Assembly: GCA_036362985.1 (NCBI GenBank)
Contig: JAYGXS010000002.1
Span: 85,443,565-85,507,564 of the forward strand
Source of the DNA: Ligula intestinalis
Taxonomy: Eukaryota; Platyhelminthes; Cestoda; Diphyllobothriidea; Diphyllobothriidae
DNA length: 64,000 nt
Reading direction: 5' to 3'
Below, in pieces: positions 43,571-54,800 of this stretch; within the stretch, counting starts at the first letter, position 1; each line of letters starts with the position of its first letter. The position numbers and the translations under genes are program-made. The notes below the pieces were generated by a model. It saw only the letters and a list, made by a program, of their open reading frames with translations, did not search any database and was not told where the DNA came from.

Positions 43571-45695
43571 CCTTTGGACTATGCTCTAACTGTTTATAAA
43601 CTTACCGAACTCAGAAGGTTCACCTGGTATCAACGTGGCTTCTCCATTAATGACATGTTTGTTTACATCTGTTTTAACGAATTTAGGATCCGAAGTTTAG
43701 TGGCTATCGCAATCTTCAGACTAAAAGCATAATTGGCCTCTAGAACCTAGAAAAAATGGTCTTGAAAGGACACAAGTGAGTCGTTTGGTGCTATTAAATC
43801 GACGATAAAATTTTTACCCTTCGGGAGAACAGACCGTAAAATCTTCAGAACCTGTTTAGCACAGTGCTCCTAGATGTACAGTCTAAGAGGATAAAAGTGC
43901 GGAAATAACGAATTTTTTTTTCGAGGAATGTATCAGATAACTTTTTAAAGGTAAAACAGAACATGGTTTACAGTTTGGCGCAAAACATTTAAAAGCTAAC
44001 CAGATTTTACAAAAAAATCCAGTGGCAACCAAACGAAGCTGTGTGAAGAGACCCTCATACCAACTCAAACTCGCTACACTAACGCACAAAAACAAGTGAG
44101 GTCTGATATCTCTACCAGTTATGTTGTCGGAGCGATTATCTCAAGGTTCTCATAAACCTACACCTATGTGCTCTCTCCCGGAGGACCAAAACAGCTTCAT
44201 CAGTCACCTATTAAGAACGTTTGCGAGGTGACTGAATGCACTGCTACAGATCTGGGTTTCGATAATTACTCAGGCATCGAGAGCTAGCATACACTATCGG
44301 ACTATAGAGCTTAAGCACGGAGTATGTCCTTGACGAAAAAGAAGTTTAAGTGTATAGCATCCCCTTTGTAAGTTAGCTGACCTTTCTCTGTGGTAAATAC
44401 ACTGCTTGCACGAGATTCTTCGGGGGACTGGCGTGAGAAATACGATTACGGATACCTCTATGTTTACCGCTCTACACTGTTCCAGGTGTTTATACCTTTG
44501 TATGCCTACCCCACCGGTGGCTATTCCAAACCTTCTTTCCACCACACTAGCAATCGTCCCCTTGACTAGGCAGATAATTTTGGCCTCTGATTATCTTTTC
44601 ATATGCCCCACATCCCACTTTCGTAAAAGTGGAAAAGGTACTAGATTTCACTTCTCATCCACATGTTTGTACTTGAAACCTTATCACACGAATGTAAACA
44701 CTTCATGAGAACTTATCAAAAACGGCCTTTTGATCTTCGTTTATCTATTACGCATTCCGCTGTATCGGCCTGGTGATGAAAGACTGAAAACATCTGTTTG
44801 CCAATATGACAATTCAGTCGTAAAATGGCAATTTTTGCAAAATATAAGGTAACTCAACATATAATATAGAAACTACCTTTCAAACATCTATATGTAATCA
44901 TTTTAGAATGACAGTTTGTTAAGATAATACAACGATCAATTTTAGATCAATTCCTTCAAAGGATATATATTTCCGAGCCTTGCAGTATATTTGTGTTTTA
45001 CCTCATCTAAGTAAAGAAGCATTATTTGGCACAACTATCAGCAAAATAGTCAGCAACGTTTTAAAACATATTATTTTCCAAAACTTTACAATTAATCAGT
45101 TTTCATCAAATATTACAGATGATTTGCATGCGAATTCAAGTTAGGCCATTGTTTGCCTTTTGTTATCTACGGCCAGGAGGGAAAGCTTATCACCTAATAA
45201 TAGAAGCAAAACTTCAAAGGGATATTTCGCTCCATTGACAAGAGAAAGCGTGTTTACGAAAAAAGACTTGAGCGAAGTGTGAAGTTTCTAATTACACACT
45301 TTTGTCCAAAGCCTACAATGTTTAGGAAAGCTTTGGTGAAAAGTACTAAAGAGCTCTGTGCAGATCTTCGCGCCAGTAACCTTGAATTAAGTTTTTTAAA
45401 CATAACTGGAATCAAAAATGCAGTAAGTGCTGTTAATTGAGGTATGTTGTTTACTGACAAGGTTTGCCTTCTGTATCCTCCATCCCTGAAGCATTTTTGG
45501 AAGCTTCGAAATCTGGTAACCGGGATTGTAGTAGCGTCTTTTAAAGAATGTAGACTACTTTAAAAATTTGAAAAAAACGCGAAGGCGAGTTTAAAAGGCA
45601 AAACGCTGCCTAGTGACTCACAAATTTCTAAAGGCACAACAAATTCAAATGCAAAACCTTAAAAAACATAATCACAGAGATCAGACGGAGCTCAC
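43571..45695. other. AT-rich, no gene seen
   Basis: Overlapping frames at 44294-44708 on both strands are not supported by splice sites or motifs. Confidence 0.4.
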
Positions 45696-45761
45696 CTCGG
45701 TCCGTTCGAGAGCCGGTTCGTGTTTCAACACCTGAGAAAGTGGTCTCTGGATCCGATCTTC
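45696..45761 (-). CDS. 66-nt exon candidate with phase 1-1, Ser/Thr/Arg-rich
   Basis: Acceptor CTACCGCATTTAATAG| after a pyrimidine-rich stretch; donor GGACCGAG|GTGAGCTC. Open for the whole length, starting with GA and ending with G, so phase 1-1 exactly like the repeat exons at 2158-19797. The peptide is G-RSDPETTFSGVETRTGSRTD-R, similar in composition to the array but without the EIKPTIT core. It could be an upstream exon of the same gene, 26 kb from the first repeat exon; splicing to 19672-19797 would keep the frame. Transcript data would be needed to join them. Confidence 0.4.
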
Positions 45762-47879
45762 CTATTAAATGCGGTAGATTAGGAAGGAAATTCACGTGAG
45801 GAGAGACTGAAAACATCCAAACAGATTTCACCAATGTACTTTTCTTATAAGGACGGGAGTTGTTGATGAGAAGTCGGAAAAGGACATCTGTTGCCGAAGC
45901 TGGCTATATCGTTCCACTTGCCATTTGCAACTGCTTGCAAAGCTGGTTAAATCCTTGATCTTAAAGCCCAGTTACTTAAATTAAGCATTCAAAACGGCAA
46001 AAATAAAATTCCCATTTGCCTACTAAATTAAGTTACGCAAAATGGTCTGAACAGACAACTAGAGAATGTAAAACCTACCCTGTGCATTCTGTGCATTATA
46101 TTTCAAAATATTATTAAACTCGAATAATATTGAGTGGATATACAACAGATTTACAAGGGTCAAACTTACTCGCATACTCACGGTTTAGTATTCGCAAACC
46201 CATTTTTCTGGCTTACTAAAGTTTATAATAAAGATGACTTGCCAATTTTCAGTCATTAATATTAAGTATGCATGTCTGACTAGAAGGGTCATTTGGTTTA
46301 TTTTCGCATTGGTAAGCGAAACAGTTTTAGTTGTGTTTACCCCTAGCTGTAAGCGGTATAAAGCGACTGTTGAATAATTATACTTAAAGAAGTACAGTTT
46401 TGTAGAAGGACAGTTTACTGTATATTTCATGTTTAAACATTAGAATGGGCTGTGATAAGCGTTCATTCTAATTTCCCAACTAATCACGGCTTCCAACTAT
46501 TCACGCCTAGCCGTGGTCTCCAGTCGCCGTTACTACTTAGGTTGACTGCAATGCTATTTGTAATACAAGGCGAAATCTCTTTTATCATAATAATAACTAC
46601 TTGAAACAATTCTTCTTTACAAATTTTCCAGAAACTTCACCCATTCTATGGATATTCAAAGAACAATGGTTGGAAAACTGCGACGAGTCATACGATCTTA
46701 ACGACGTTAAAATCCAAGCCAAACACTGAATCCAGGTACGAGGTTTGAACCTTTGAAGAACCTCGCAATATTATGAATTGGAGCGTTTCCGACAGCTCAT
46801 ATAATGTTTTTTTAATTTGGATAGCCCATTTCGAACATTTTCAGCATAATTTCTGACATAAGTATCACAAGCAAATGGGCTATTTCCAACCAAATAACAT
46901 ACATCGCCTACCCTCGATGCATTAGCGCTTTCTACTTATGTTTGCACGATAAATAATAGTTCTTTTAAAACTTCCGGAAGCATGAAGCCTTTAATTAGTA
47001 TAATTCATTATTAAAACCGCTGACTGAGATGGCAGAAATACGGTAAGAAGTAAAAAAACTTGCATCGTAATCAAAACTACTTTAGTGGCTCATAGGGGGT
47101 TATCAAATAATCAAATACTGTTATCTCTAGCTGTCAGTGAACCTTGGAATTTACACCATAATAGGGTAACTCCATGGGTTTCATGAAAACAATTTGTAGA
47201 TACCTGAGATTTCCTCATAATGGGAATACTTAGTTAAAATGAAAAGAACGAACAATATGCAATATAATATTTTCAGGAAGTGTTTTCAGCAAAAACCCTC
47301 ATACCTCAAAATTATTTAGAAGTGACCCATGCAGTCACTGTCCACCAAATTTTCTGCAACTCAGATTTTCCCAAAATCAGAATGGAAAAACTCAATTCCC
47401 TGAAAATATAAAAGATGAGGTTAAAATGCTAGCAGAGATATGTTTGAGTCGCAAACAAACAGTAAAAAAGGGATCCCAAACTAACCACGCGTGCAAGCCC
47501 TGACTAGATCCTACCACAGCAAGCCCGTCGAATAAAATGACTGGTCTCGACGAGGTAAAAACCAACTACTGCAGGCGTATGCGTCAGGTGGTTGACTGGA
47601 AATGTAAATTTTCCTTCGAGCACAGAATGAGGTGCGGAGGACGCATGAGGTCGGGATAGCTCGTCGACTTCATGCGAGCGAAAACTCTTTCTCTGTGCTC
47701 ACCCACAATCACACACACAGAGAGAGCTTGCACTGAATAATTTGTCCCGCTGCTTTTTGCATACTCACTCGGTCAGGGGCTCAGGTCGGATTTATTGCAC
47801 CACGGAAAACCCACATATATGCACACACACAAACACGCAGGAGCGGACGTCATCCAGATCACATGCGCACACCTTGTTG
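45762..47879. other. AT-rich, then CA/AG-rich repeats
   Basis: No gene seen. 47705-47730 holds a CACACA/GAGAG simple repeat. GC rises from about 47560 onward. Confidence 0.4.
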
Positions 47880-48050
47880 TCTACCTTGTCGCCTGTATAC
47901 GGACAAAAGGAAGGATATTGGGTGTGCGTGTGCTACCTAACGAAGAATACTTCGCCCGTATCCTACACGTTTACGTTTGATTATGTTGAAGACTACTCAG
48001 TCTGATTGCTGACAAAGAGCCTACCGAAATGAGAATGGAAATCGTTAAAT
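47880..48050 (+). repeat. Direct repeat, copy 1
   Basis: Matches 48745-48935: TTGTCGCCTGTATACGGACA, CGAAGAATACTTCGCCCG, GACTACTCAGTCTGATTG and AATGAGAATGGAAATCG each have clear counterparts there. Confidence 0.55.
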
Positions 48051-48123
48051 ATATATTTTCAAAAACCCTTAAATGACGTCCTCGTGGCTAAAAAAAACGT
48101 GACTGAACGCATTCATAAACCAT

Positions 48124-48280
48124 GACTAGGATGGCTATTTCTGGCTTATTAGCCGTCGCCAGCTAGTCATACCCAACCCAAGTGTTGCCCCAGAAATTGC
48201 TGCCCCACTCGAGTTTCGAACCCGAGACCGTGTTAGTCAGAGGTCCAACGCACTAACCACTGCGCCACGGGCTCGCTTTC
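48124..48280 (-). mobile_element. Best-preserved tRNA-headed SINE with hammerhead-like tail (copy 7)
   Basis: Minus strand head: GAGCCCGTGGCGCAGTGGTT, AGTGCGTTGGACC, GGTCTCGGGTTCGAAACTCG. It carries clear A and B boxes and resembles an arginine tRNA (the related copy at 52599 keeps GACTTCTAA around the anticodon). The tail at 48124-48168 reads GACTAG, CTGGCGA, CGGCTAATAAGCCA, GAAATAGCCATC, CTAGTC. Stem I is fully paired although both strands differ from the other copies. Confidence 0.8.
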
Positions 48281-48299
48281 TTGTGGGCTTTTGATTAAG

Positions 48300-48720
48300 C
48301 GGGGGTTGGATCAGCTATGTGGACGTTTTTTTGCTAGGCGTTATACCCATAAAAGGACACATATTCAAGAAGACGTTGACGCAGTCGATGGCACGAGAAC
48401 CTTATTCGCTTGACATTGCGGATTTACACCTAAACCTATAATCATAGTCAACATCAAATGCGTGATTAATAACCGGCGACTACCGTACTTGGTGCACAGG
48501 GAGGCTGGTTATTTTAAGGATGCAGTTGCCAGGTTTCTGCATACCTCTGACCAAGGTCACCCTAAGAGGAGCCCCAACATTTGTGTTAACAAACTTTTAT
48601 CTAACCTCATTCAGCAAGCTGTGCGGAATCTCGGTCGCAAAAGAAGAGCTTAAATATCCAAATATTCCGCTTAACCCTAAAAAGGGTTCAAGATGCATTG
48701 AAATATCGGAGGAGCATTCG
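48300..48720 (+). repeat. Segment duplicated at 52745-53745
   Basis: GTTGACGCAGTCGATGG, GAGAACCTTATTCGCTTG, CGGCGACTACCGTACTTGG, GGATGCAGTTGCCAGG and ACCCTAAAAAGGG all recur in order at 52745-53745. The SINE copies at 48124 and 52599 lie at the same relative place, so SINE and flank were copied together. The other copy carries a 577-bp MITE of which only the last ~20 bp remain here (48465-48485). Confidence 0.65.
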
Positions 48721-48744
48721 TCATCCTGATCGCCTGTGGAAATT

Positions 48745-48935
48745 TTCGTCAATTTTGTCGCCTATATGCGGACACCAAAGGAAGCAAATTTGCTTATCCT
48801 CTCACAGAGAGTGAATAAGCTGACGAAGACTTCTCCGCTCGTGTCCTTCACGCTTACGCCTGACTGTATGCAAGGCTACTCATTCTGACTGATGATTAAG
48901 AGCACGCTACAATATCAAAACGAGAATGCAAATCG
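48745..48935 (+). repeat. Direct repeat, copy 2
   Basis: Counterpart of 47880-48050 (TGTCGCCTATATGCGGACAC, CGAAGACTTCTCCGCTCG, AACGAGAATGCAAATCG). Confidence 0.55.
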
Positions 48936-48959
48936 TTGACGTCACCACGGCTAACAACG

Positions 48960-49850
48960 AAACAAATTATTCTGTATGCGCGAAAGAACCTGCTGCAGGC
49001 TCTAAGCTTAGCGTGATGTAGCTGTCACGCATTTTTCCAGCAGCTAGATTTTGGATTTTATTCTCAACTAATCCGGTATTACGCGGAGAAGGCAAGGACA
49101 GGTTACCAACTCAGAAAAACTCGACGTGTATCTACTCCTTTACTTGCTCCTGTGGAGCAGGTTATATTGGTCGTACGAGTCGACGCCTATCCAAAAGAAT
49201 GAAAGAACACTTCCCGCAAAGGCTTAGGAAAGGTGAGTTCAGTACCACCAGGACAATCAACAGCTCTATTCTAGCGCGAATGGTGGATTCCGGACACCAG
49301 GTGGACCCCAACGAAGACTTCAGGGTGATCTACACGGTCCCACCAAACTACCCTAAGTCATTGGGTCAGCGACTGCTAGCAACAGCAGAAGCAACTGCTA
49401 TCCAGTTGAGGAAGCCGATTCTGTGTGCGCAAAAGTACCTGCTGCAGGACCCAAGCCTAGCGTGGCCACCTAGCTGCTGGCATTTTTCCGAACCTACTCT
49501 CTCCCCCCTCTCCATAATTGCCGCTTAATTAGCCACCTATTACTAACCCAATCCCCTTTAATATCCCCTGGACTTATTTGATTGTTACATTGAGCGCATG
49601 TCTTAGACCTGTTTACGATTACCTATGACTAAGGATTCCCGACGGAATCCGAAACGTCAGGCAAATAAAACTCTTGTTCCAGTGATCGCATCTTCGTCTT
49701 CTGAACTGCTTCCTGGGACTCGAATATTCGCTACTATTGGCAATAATTTTAACCTTTTAAGCTGAACCCCCCTCCCATATAAATGTAATGGCCTTATGAG
49801 AATTAATTATTAGTATATGTAAGCTTGCCAGTTTCTCTTCGGACTTCTGT
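48960..49850 (+). mobile_element. PLE copy 1 of a partial tandem: endonuclease end and terminal repeat
   Basis: From about 49016 it matches 51790-52510. The frame at 49199-49528 carries KEHFPQRLRKGEFSTTRTIN, the R..LLATAEA block and the end CAQKYLLQDPSLAWPP; the cysteine-rich GIY-YIG start (TCSCGAGYIG) precedes it. At 48967-49014 a piece of the extreme C-terminal coding sequence (GAACCTGCTGCAGGCTC) is fused upstream. The 3' part (49540-49850) is the terminal repeat and contains a hammerhead-like module (about 49600-49737) missing from copy 2. Confidence 0.75.
49622..49661 (+). ncRNA. Hammerhead-like motif in PLE terminal repeat
   Basis: CCTATGACTAAGGATTCCC, GAC, GGAATCCGAAACGTCAGG. Stem I CCT/AGG, a perfect 7-bp stem II, GAAAC, palindromic ACGT and the GTC triplet are intact. 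CTGATGA has lost its G (CTATGA) and extra bases precede stem II, so it is probably inactive. Confidence 0.5.
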
Positions 49851-52510
49851 GATGCGAATTTTTGCGCCCCTTAAACATGCCAAAGATCCTTCGGTGTTAA
49901 AGGCGCTCAATGGGTACCTTCCTTTTAACACCAAGCTTGTCGAGGCAAGAGTAGTGGCGGAGTTTATTCTGGGTTTCATTGAGAGAAGCGAATATCCAAG
50001 TGACTATTGGATACCGCTACGGCGTACTCGAACAGTTATAACCACTGAAACCTTGAGACGATATGCTGACAACAAGCTTGAAAGCACTTACACAAAGATT
50101 GAAGAACTAGAACGCCACATATGCCAACGCGCTGCCATTCTAGACAGCCTGACAGACGAAGAAAGGCAAGAAATCATCAGCTACACGCAAACCATAGGAA
50201 CGAAACGTGGAGGCACAAAGAGAGCAAGAAAGGAATCCACAAGCAAGGTTACCTAAAGATCCAGCCAGATACGTACACAACTACACCTCGATGACGCTTA
50301 ATAAAATGTTACTCGAAGCATTATCTGTGGGTCCAAAGTTCTGCATACCTACTCGAAAGATCGATCAGTGAGAACTTGAAACCCAGTTTGAGAACCTTTA
50401 CAACCAAACTTATGATTGAAAGCCCAGCTCCGCAGAAATTGTTCAACACTTCAAGTCAACACTGGTGAACTGCAGTTACCAGTATCCGAACAAGACACCT
50501 ACAAACCGAGGAGCATTGACAAAAGCGCACCTAAAAAAGGTAAAAGGAACTGCGACAGAACACAAACATCCTAGTCACTAGACCTGATAAAAGAACTGGC
50601 ATCGTCTTGATGAAAAGGTCGGACTACATGCAGAAGATGCAAGTGATTCTATCAGATCAGACTAAATTCGAGAAATTTGACAAGGAAAAGGATCGCACGT
50701 AGGAAAGAGAGGCACAACTGGCTGACTGCTTACGAAGACTCCATACGGGAGGTTTCATAAGCGACCCAGACTTTGAAAGCCTCCGACCAGTGGGCAAGCA
50801 TATCCCCCGTTTGTATGGTTAACCAAAGATCCATACGGATGGCCTGCCGTTTCTTCCTATTCTAAACATGCGCAATTCACCGTATCATGCGATAGCGAAA
50901 TGGTTGGCGGCGAAAGTCAAGCCTTTACAGCACCAACTTGCACCACGGAGCTATTAAGACACCTTTGAATTTATCGAAGACATCAAAGATGTGAACTTAA
51001 ACGGCATGAGGATGCTCTCCCTAGACGTCTCCTCCCTGTTAACAAATGTCCCGGTTACCGAGACAATCGAATACATCTGCGAATTCCTATTGAGCAATCA
51101 ACTAGAAATAGTAAAAATGACAAATGTACTGAAGGAACTACTACTGAAGTGCACACTCAATGTGCAGTTCCTCTTTGACAGCCACATATACAGACAAATC
51201 GATGGCGTTGCCTTGGGCTCGCCTCTAGGACCTCTCCTAGCTGACATATTTATGGGCAAGCGAGAGAAATGGTAACTAAGCGATCATATCCACAAACTAA
51301 AGCACTACGGTCGCCAAGTGGATGATATCTTCATGATCGCCACAGCCAAAACCGATAGAGACGCACTGTTGAACGCAGTCAATCAAGCCCGTCCATCCAT
51401 ACAGATGGAAACAGCAGGTTCGCTCTCTTTCCTGGACGTCCTCCTAACCCGTAGACCTGACGGTAGCGTCCGAAGGAGCGTGCACAGAAAGAAAACCTGG
51501 TCTGGACACTATACGAGCTTTAACAGTTTCGTACCACTCCAACAGAAGCGAAATTTAGTTCGCTGCTTAACGCAAAGAGCTAGAAAAATTTGATCGGAAG
51601 ACACAGTTGAAGATGAACTCCAGAAAGTCCAGGACTTACTACATGAAAACGGATATCCAGAGAGATCCATTACCAAGAATATGGCCGCCAAAGAAATTAA
51701 AGCCCACAACACATGCTGTGGAAAAGAAGACCTTATTTCTCAAAGTGCCCTTCCGAGGAGACGCAGCAGGTGAACTCCTGAAAAGGCGCCTTGACGTAGC
51801 TGTATCACGCACCTTTCCAGCAGCTAGAGTTCGGTTTTTATTTTCAACTAACCCGGTATTACACGGAGAAGGCGAGGACAGGTTACCGACTCAGACAACC
51901 TCTATGTGGACCTACTCCTTTACTTGCTCCTGTGGAGCAGGTTATATTGGTAGTACGAGTCAACGCCTATCCAAAAGAATGAATGAACACCTCCCGCAAA
52001 GGCGTAGGAAAGGTGAGGTCAGCACCAACAGGACAATCAACAGCTCTATTCTAGCGCATATGGTGGATCCGGACACAAGGTGGACCCAAACGAAGCCTCA
52101 GGGTGATCTACAGTGTTCCATAAAACTACCTTAAGTCATTGGGTCAGTGAATGCTAGCAACATCAGAAGCAACTGCTATCCGGTTGAGGAAGCCGATTAT
52201 GTGTGCGCAAAAGAACCTGCTGCAGGCCTCAAGCTTAGCGTGGCCAATGGCCACTTTTCTTCCGGCATTTTTCCGAACCTACTCTCTCCTTAATCCTCTC
52301 CCTAATTACCACTTAATTAGCCGCCTATTACTACCTCAATCCCCTCCTATTTCCCCTGGACTAATTTGCTTGTAACGTTGAGCATAATTTAACCTTTTCC
52401 ACTGAGCCCGCCCTCCCATATAAATGTAATGGCCTGATGAGAATTTATTATTAGCATACGTATGCTTGCCAATTCCTTTTTGGACTTCTGTGACTGGAAT
52501 TTTTTGCAAC
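49740..52510 (+). mobile_element. Nearly full-length Penelope-like element, inactivated
   Basis: Terminal repeats at 49738-49850 and 52385-52510. The order is: N-terminal part (49825-50256, PSDYWIPLRRTR and a Lys/Arg-rich end), a linker with LSVGPKFCIPT, then reverse transcriptase: RPDKRTGIV, HIPRLYG*PKIH, SPYHAIAKWLA, LSLDVSSLLTNVP, DGVALGSPLGPLLADIF and the catalytic box QVDDIF (51315-51332), where Tyr is replaced by Gln. A thumb region (FLDVLLTRRPDG) and a GIY-YIG endonuclease (TCSCGAGYIGSTSQRLSK) follow. At least six in-frame stops (for example near 50369, 50701, 50820, 50955 and 51272) and shifts kill it. Confidence 0.88.
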
Positions 52511-52598
52511 CTTGGAACAAAAAATATTCATACGCTGATTACTAAAAGTACATAGATTGTTTTAAGGCAGAAGAATATTACCGAGGAAGACGAAGGGA

Positions 52599-52738
52599 GA
52601 CTTATATGGCTATTTCTGCCTTACTAGTCATCGCGTGCTACTCATAACCAACCCAAGTTTTGCCCCACTCGAGTTTCGAACCCGCGACCTTGTTAATTAG
52701 AAGTCGAACGCTCTAACCACTGCGTCAAGTGCTCGCAG
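52599..52738 (-). mobile_element. tRNA-headed SINE (copy 8)
   Basis: Minus strand: GACGCAGTGGTTAGAGCGTT, CGACTTCTAATTAAC, GCGGGTTCGAAACTCGAG. A and B boxes are good and the anticodon region suggests tRNA-Arg(TCT) origin (inference). The hammerhead-like tail (52599-52645) is decayed (AGCACGCGATGA, GCAGAAATAGCC). Confidence 0.75.
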
Positions 52739-52744
52739 TCGTGT

Positions 52745-53745
52745 TGGCTTTTGATCGTGCGGAGGCCAGCTCAGGTGTGTCAGACTGACCCGTTAAAAAA
52801 GTGGACACCTCTGTGCTAAGCTTCACATCAGTACAAAGAAAAACATTCTAGAAGAAGTAGACGCCATCGATGGGAAGAGAACCTTATGCGCTTGAAATTT
52901 CGCATTTACGCCTAAACCCATCACCAGAGTCAACATCGTATACGGTACAGTAGTCGCCGGCTATTAAGCCCACGGTTAATAGGCCCAACCGCGTATTGAG
53001 CCCTAATCAGCTTGGGACGGAAGTTTACACTGCGAAATCCGCAGGCTAATAAGCCCAGTCACCGGCTACAAAGCCCAGTTTTCCAACACGATAGTGTGAG
53101 ATTCTCATCGCTCTCGTGCGCAACTGGTTGCATAATTTTGGCCAGTTTTACGCAAAACAAGATGCCAGATGTGATTTGTTTTAATTTTTCAAGAGAAATT
53201 TTGCGACACGCTGTTCGGACGACATGAGGGGTCAAGAGGACAAATCCCCAGCACGAGAAAGCCGCACGTGCAAAAGGCTAATGCACCCTAATAACAGCGC
53301 TGAGGACACTCATAGATTGTTTTGTTATTATGTAAAATACAGACAAATAGCATTCTTTTCTTGTACATAAACCAGCTAATCACATAATACATTACGTATG
53401 TAATGTACATTGCCTATCCTGCGTTTGCTAATCAAGAACTAGGACTCTCCGGTTAGTGCGCCCACCGCTTATTAAGCCCAATTTGGTCTAGGCTTGAGGT
53501 GGGCTGAATAACCGGCGACTCCTGTACTTGGTACACAGAGAGGCTGGTTATTTTTAGGATGCAGTTGCCATGCTACTGTTTAACTCTGCACACTGCTTCC
53601 CTACAAGGAGCCACGAAATTTGTGTCAACAAACTTTCCTCCACCCTCATTGGATAAAGCTGCATGAAATCTCTGTCGCATTAGTATTAAGTAACAAGCCG
53701 AATATTCTGCGTAATCCTAAAGAGGGATCATAATGTATTGTAATA
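52745..53745 (+). repeat. Duplicate of 48300-48720, interrupted by a MITE
   Basis: The two outer parts (52745-52947 and 53525-53745) match 48300-48720 in order. The duplication seems older than the loss of most of the MITE from the other copy. Confidence 0.6.
52948..53524. mobile_element. MITE, 577 bp, TA target duplication
   Basis: Ends CAGTAGTCGCCGGCTATTAA and, inverted, CAGGAGTCGCCGGTTATTCA; about 26 bp match with three differences. TA is present on both sides (52946-52947, 53525-53526). Short subterminal words of the type TAATAAGCCCA recur four or five times near both ends, as transposase-binding sites often do. TA duplication and CAGT-type ends fit a Tc1/mariner-pogo element (established pattern; assignment inferred). 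No transposase frame. Confidence 0.75.
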
Positions 53746-54696
53746 TTGGCATCCCAAGCTACATATATGTATGTTGTTAACGTTTAAATCCTTATGGGAA
53801 TAACAATGTTTATTGAGTGAATTTTTGAGTCAGGTTCCCTAGATCATCGTCAGGCAAATGAAAGTGTTGCGGGGTAGTTTACTCGAAAACGATGACTTGA
53901 ACAATAAAGTACGGTGGGTCATTGTGTAGACGGATGGACAATTATGTGGAAAATATCTGTTCACGGCATGTAACGAATTAAAGCACAAAAAACTATAGGT
54001 AGGCCTGACAAGCAATTTTATCACTTGAACATGCATAAGAAATAAGACTCTGATAGGTCTAAGACGGCAGGATAAACTTAATCCAATATAGTCCTACGAC
54101 AAGAGCACATACTACTGGAACACCGGCATGAGCGAAACTGCAAAAAACGCGAAGACAAAAAGAATTACCGTGATCTGAATTCGAGCAGTTAATCGCGGCA
54201 AATCTCGTCAAAAACTTTATGAATGGCCGAAAACCATGATAAATCATACAATTAATTATCTTTTTAGACGTCCAACCTATAGGTCGTTCGAGCTACTTTA
54301 GCTAAGTGAAGTAAGCTTATTAGAATTACGGTAGTCGAGAAGTCACCTGAAACGCACTTTTATCACTAGGGCAGCCTGTTATATGAAATGCACATGGAAG
54401 TGCAATTAGTGATCACTTTTTGGTCCTCGTAATCTCCAAATTCTGATGTGAGTGCATTTGTTGGTCTGCAAAATGATAAATATCTGTCTATCTTGTTTAG
54501 CTTCCAGAAAAATTAATGCATGAGGTTGGTATAAGTCCTTCGGGAGTAGATCTTTCAAGGCTCGCTTCGAAAGTTGTAATGAATACTGAAGCCGATTTTA
54601 AACAGCTACTGTGGCATTATGTCTTTATATTCACAATCTGCCAATATACAGTCAGTAGCATACAATTACCTTATTATAAGTTGATTAACGTTCAGA
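53746..54696. other. AT-rich, no gene seen
   Basis: A weak PLE-tail-like word (ATCATCGTCAGGCAAATG, about 53842-53859) is all that was noticed. Confidence 0.4.
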
Positions 54697-54800
54697 TGAC
54701 CGCTAATGGAACTCATCTGTCCCGTTCTGCCTTGAGCCAACTTGGGTCTGGGTATGACTGGCTGACAACGACTAATAAGCCAGAAATGGCCTTGCCAGTG
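54697..54800 (+). mobile_element. SINE with hammerhead-like tail (copy 9)
   Basis: GACCGCTAATGGAACTCATC resembles the sequence at 32680-32700, then the tail at 54756-54800: GACTGG, CTGACAA, CGACTAATAAGCCA, GAAATGGCCTT, CCAGTG. Stem I pairs at five of six positions; the core is CTGACAA. Confidence 0.65.

Noticed and set aside
48204..48280. Genuine tRNA-Arg gene
   Set aside because: A and B boxes are good, but acceptor and anticodon arms do not pair well and a SINE tail follows; it is a SINE head.
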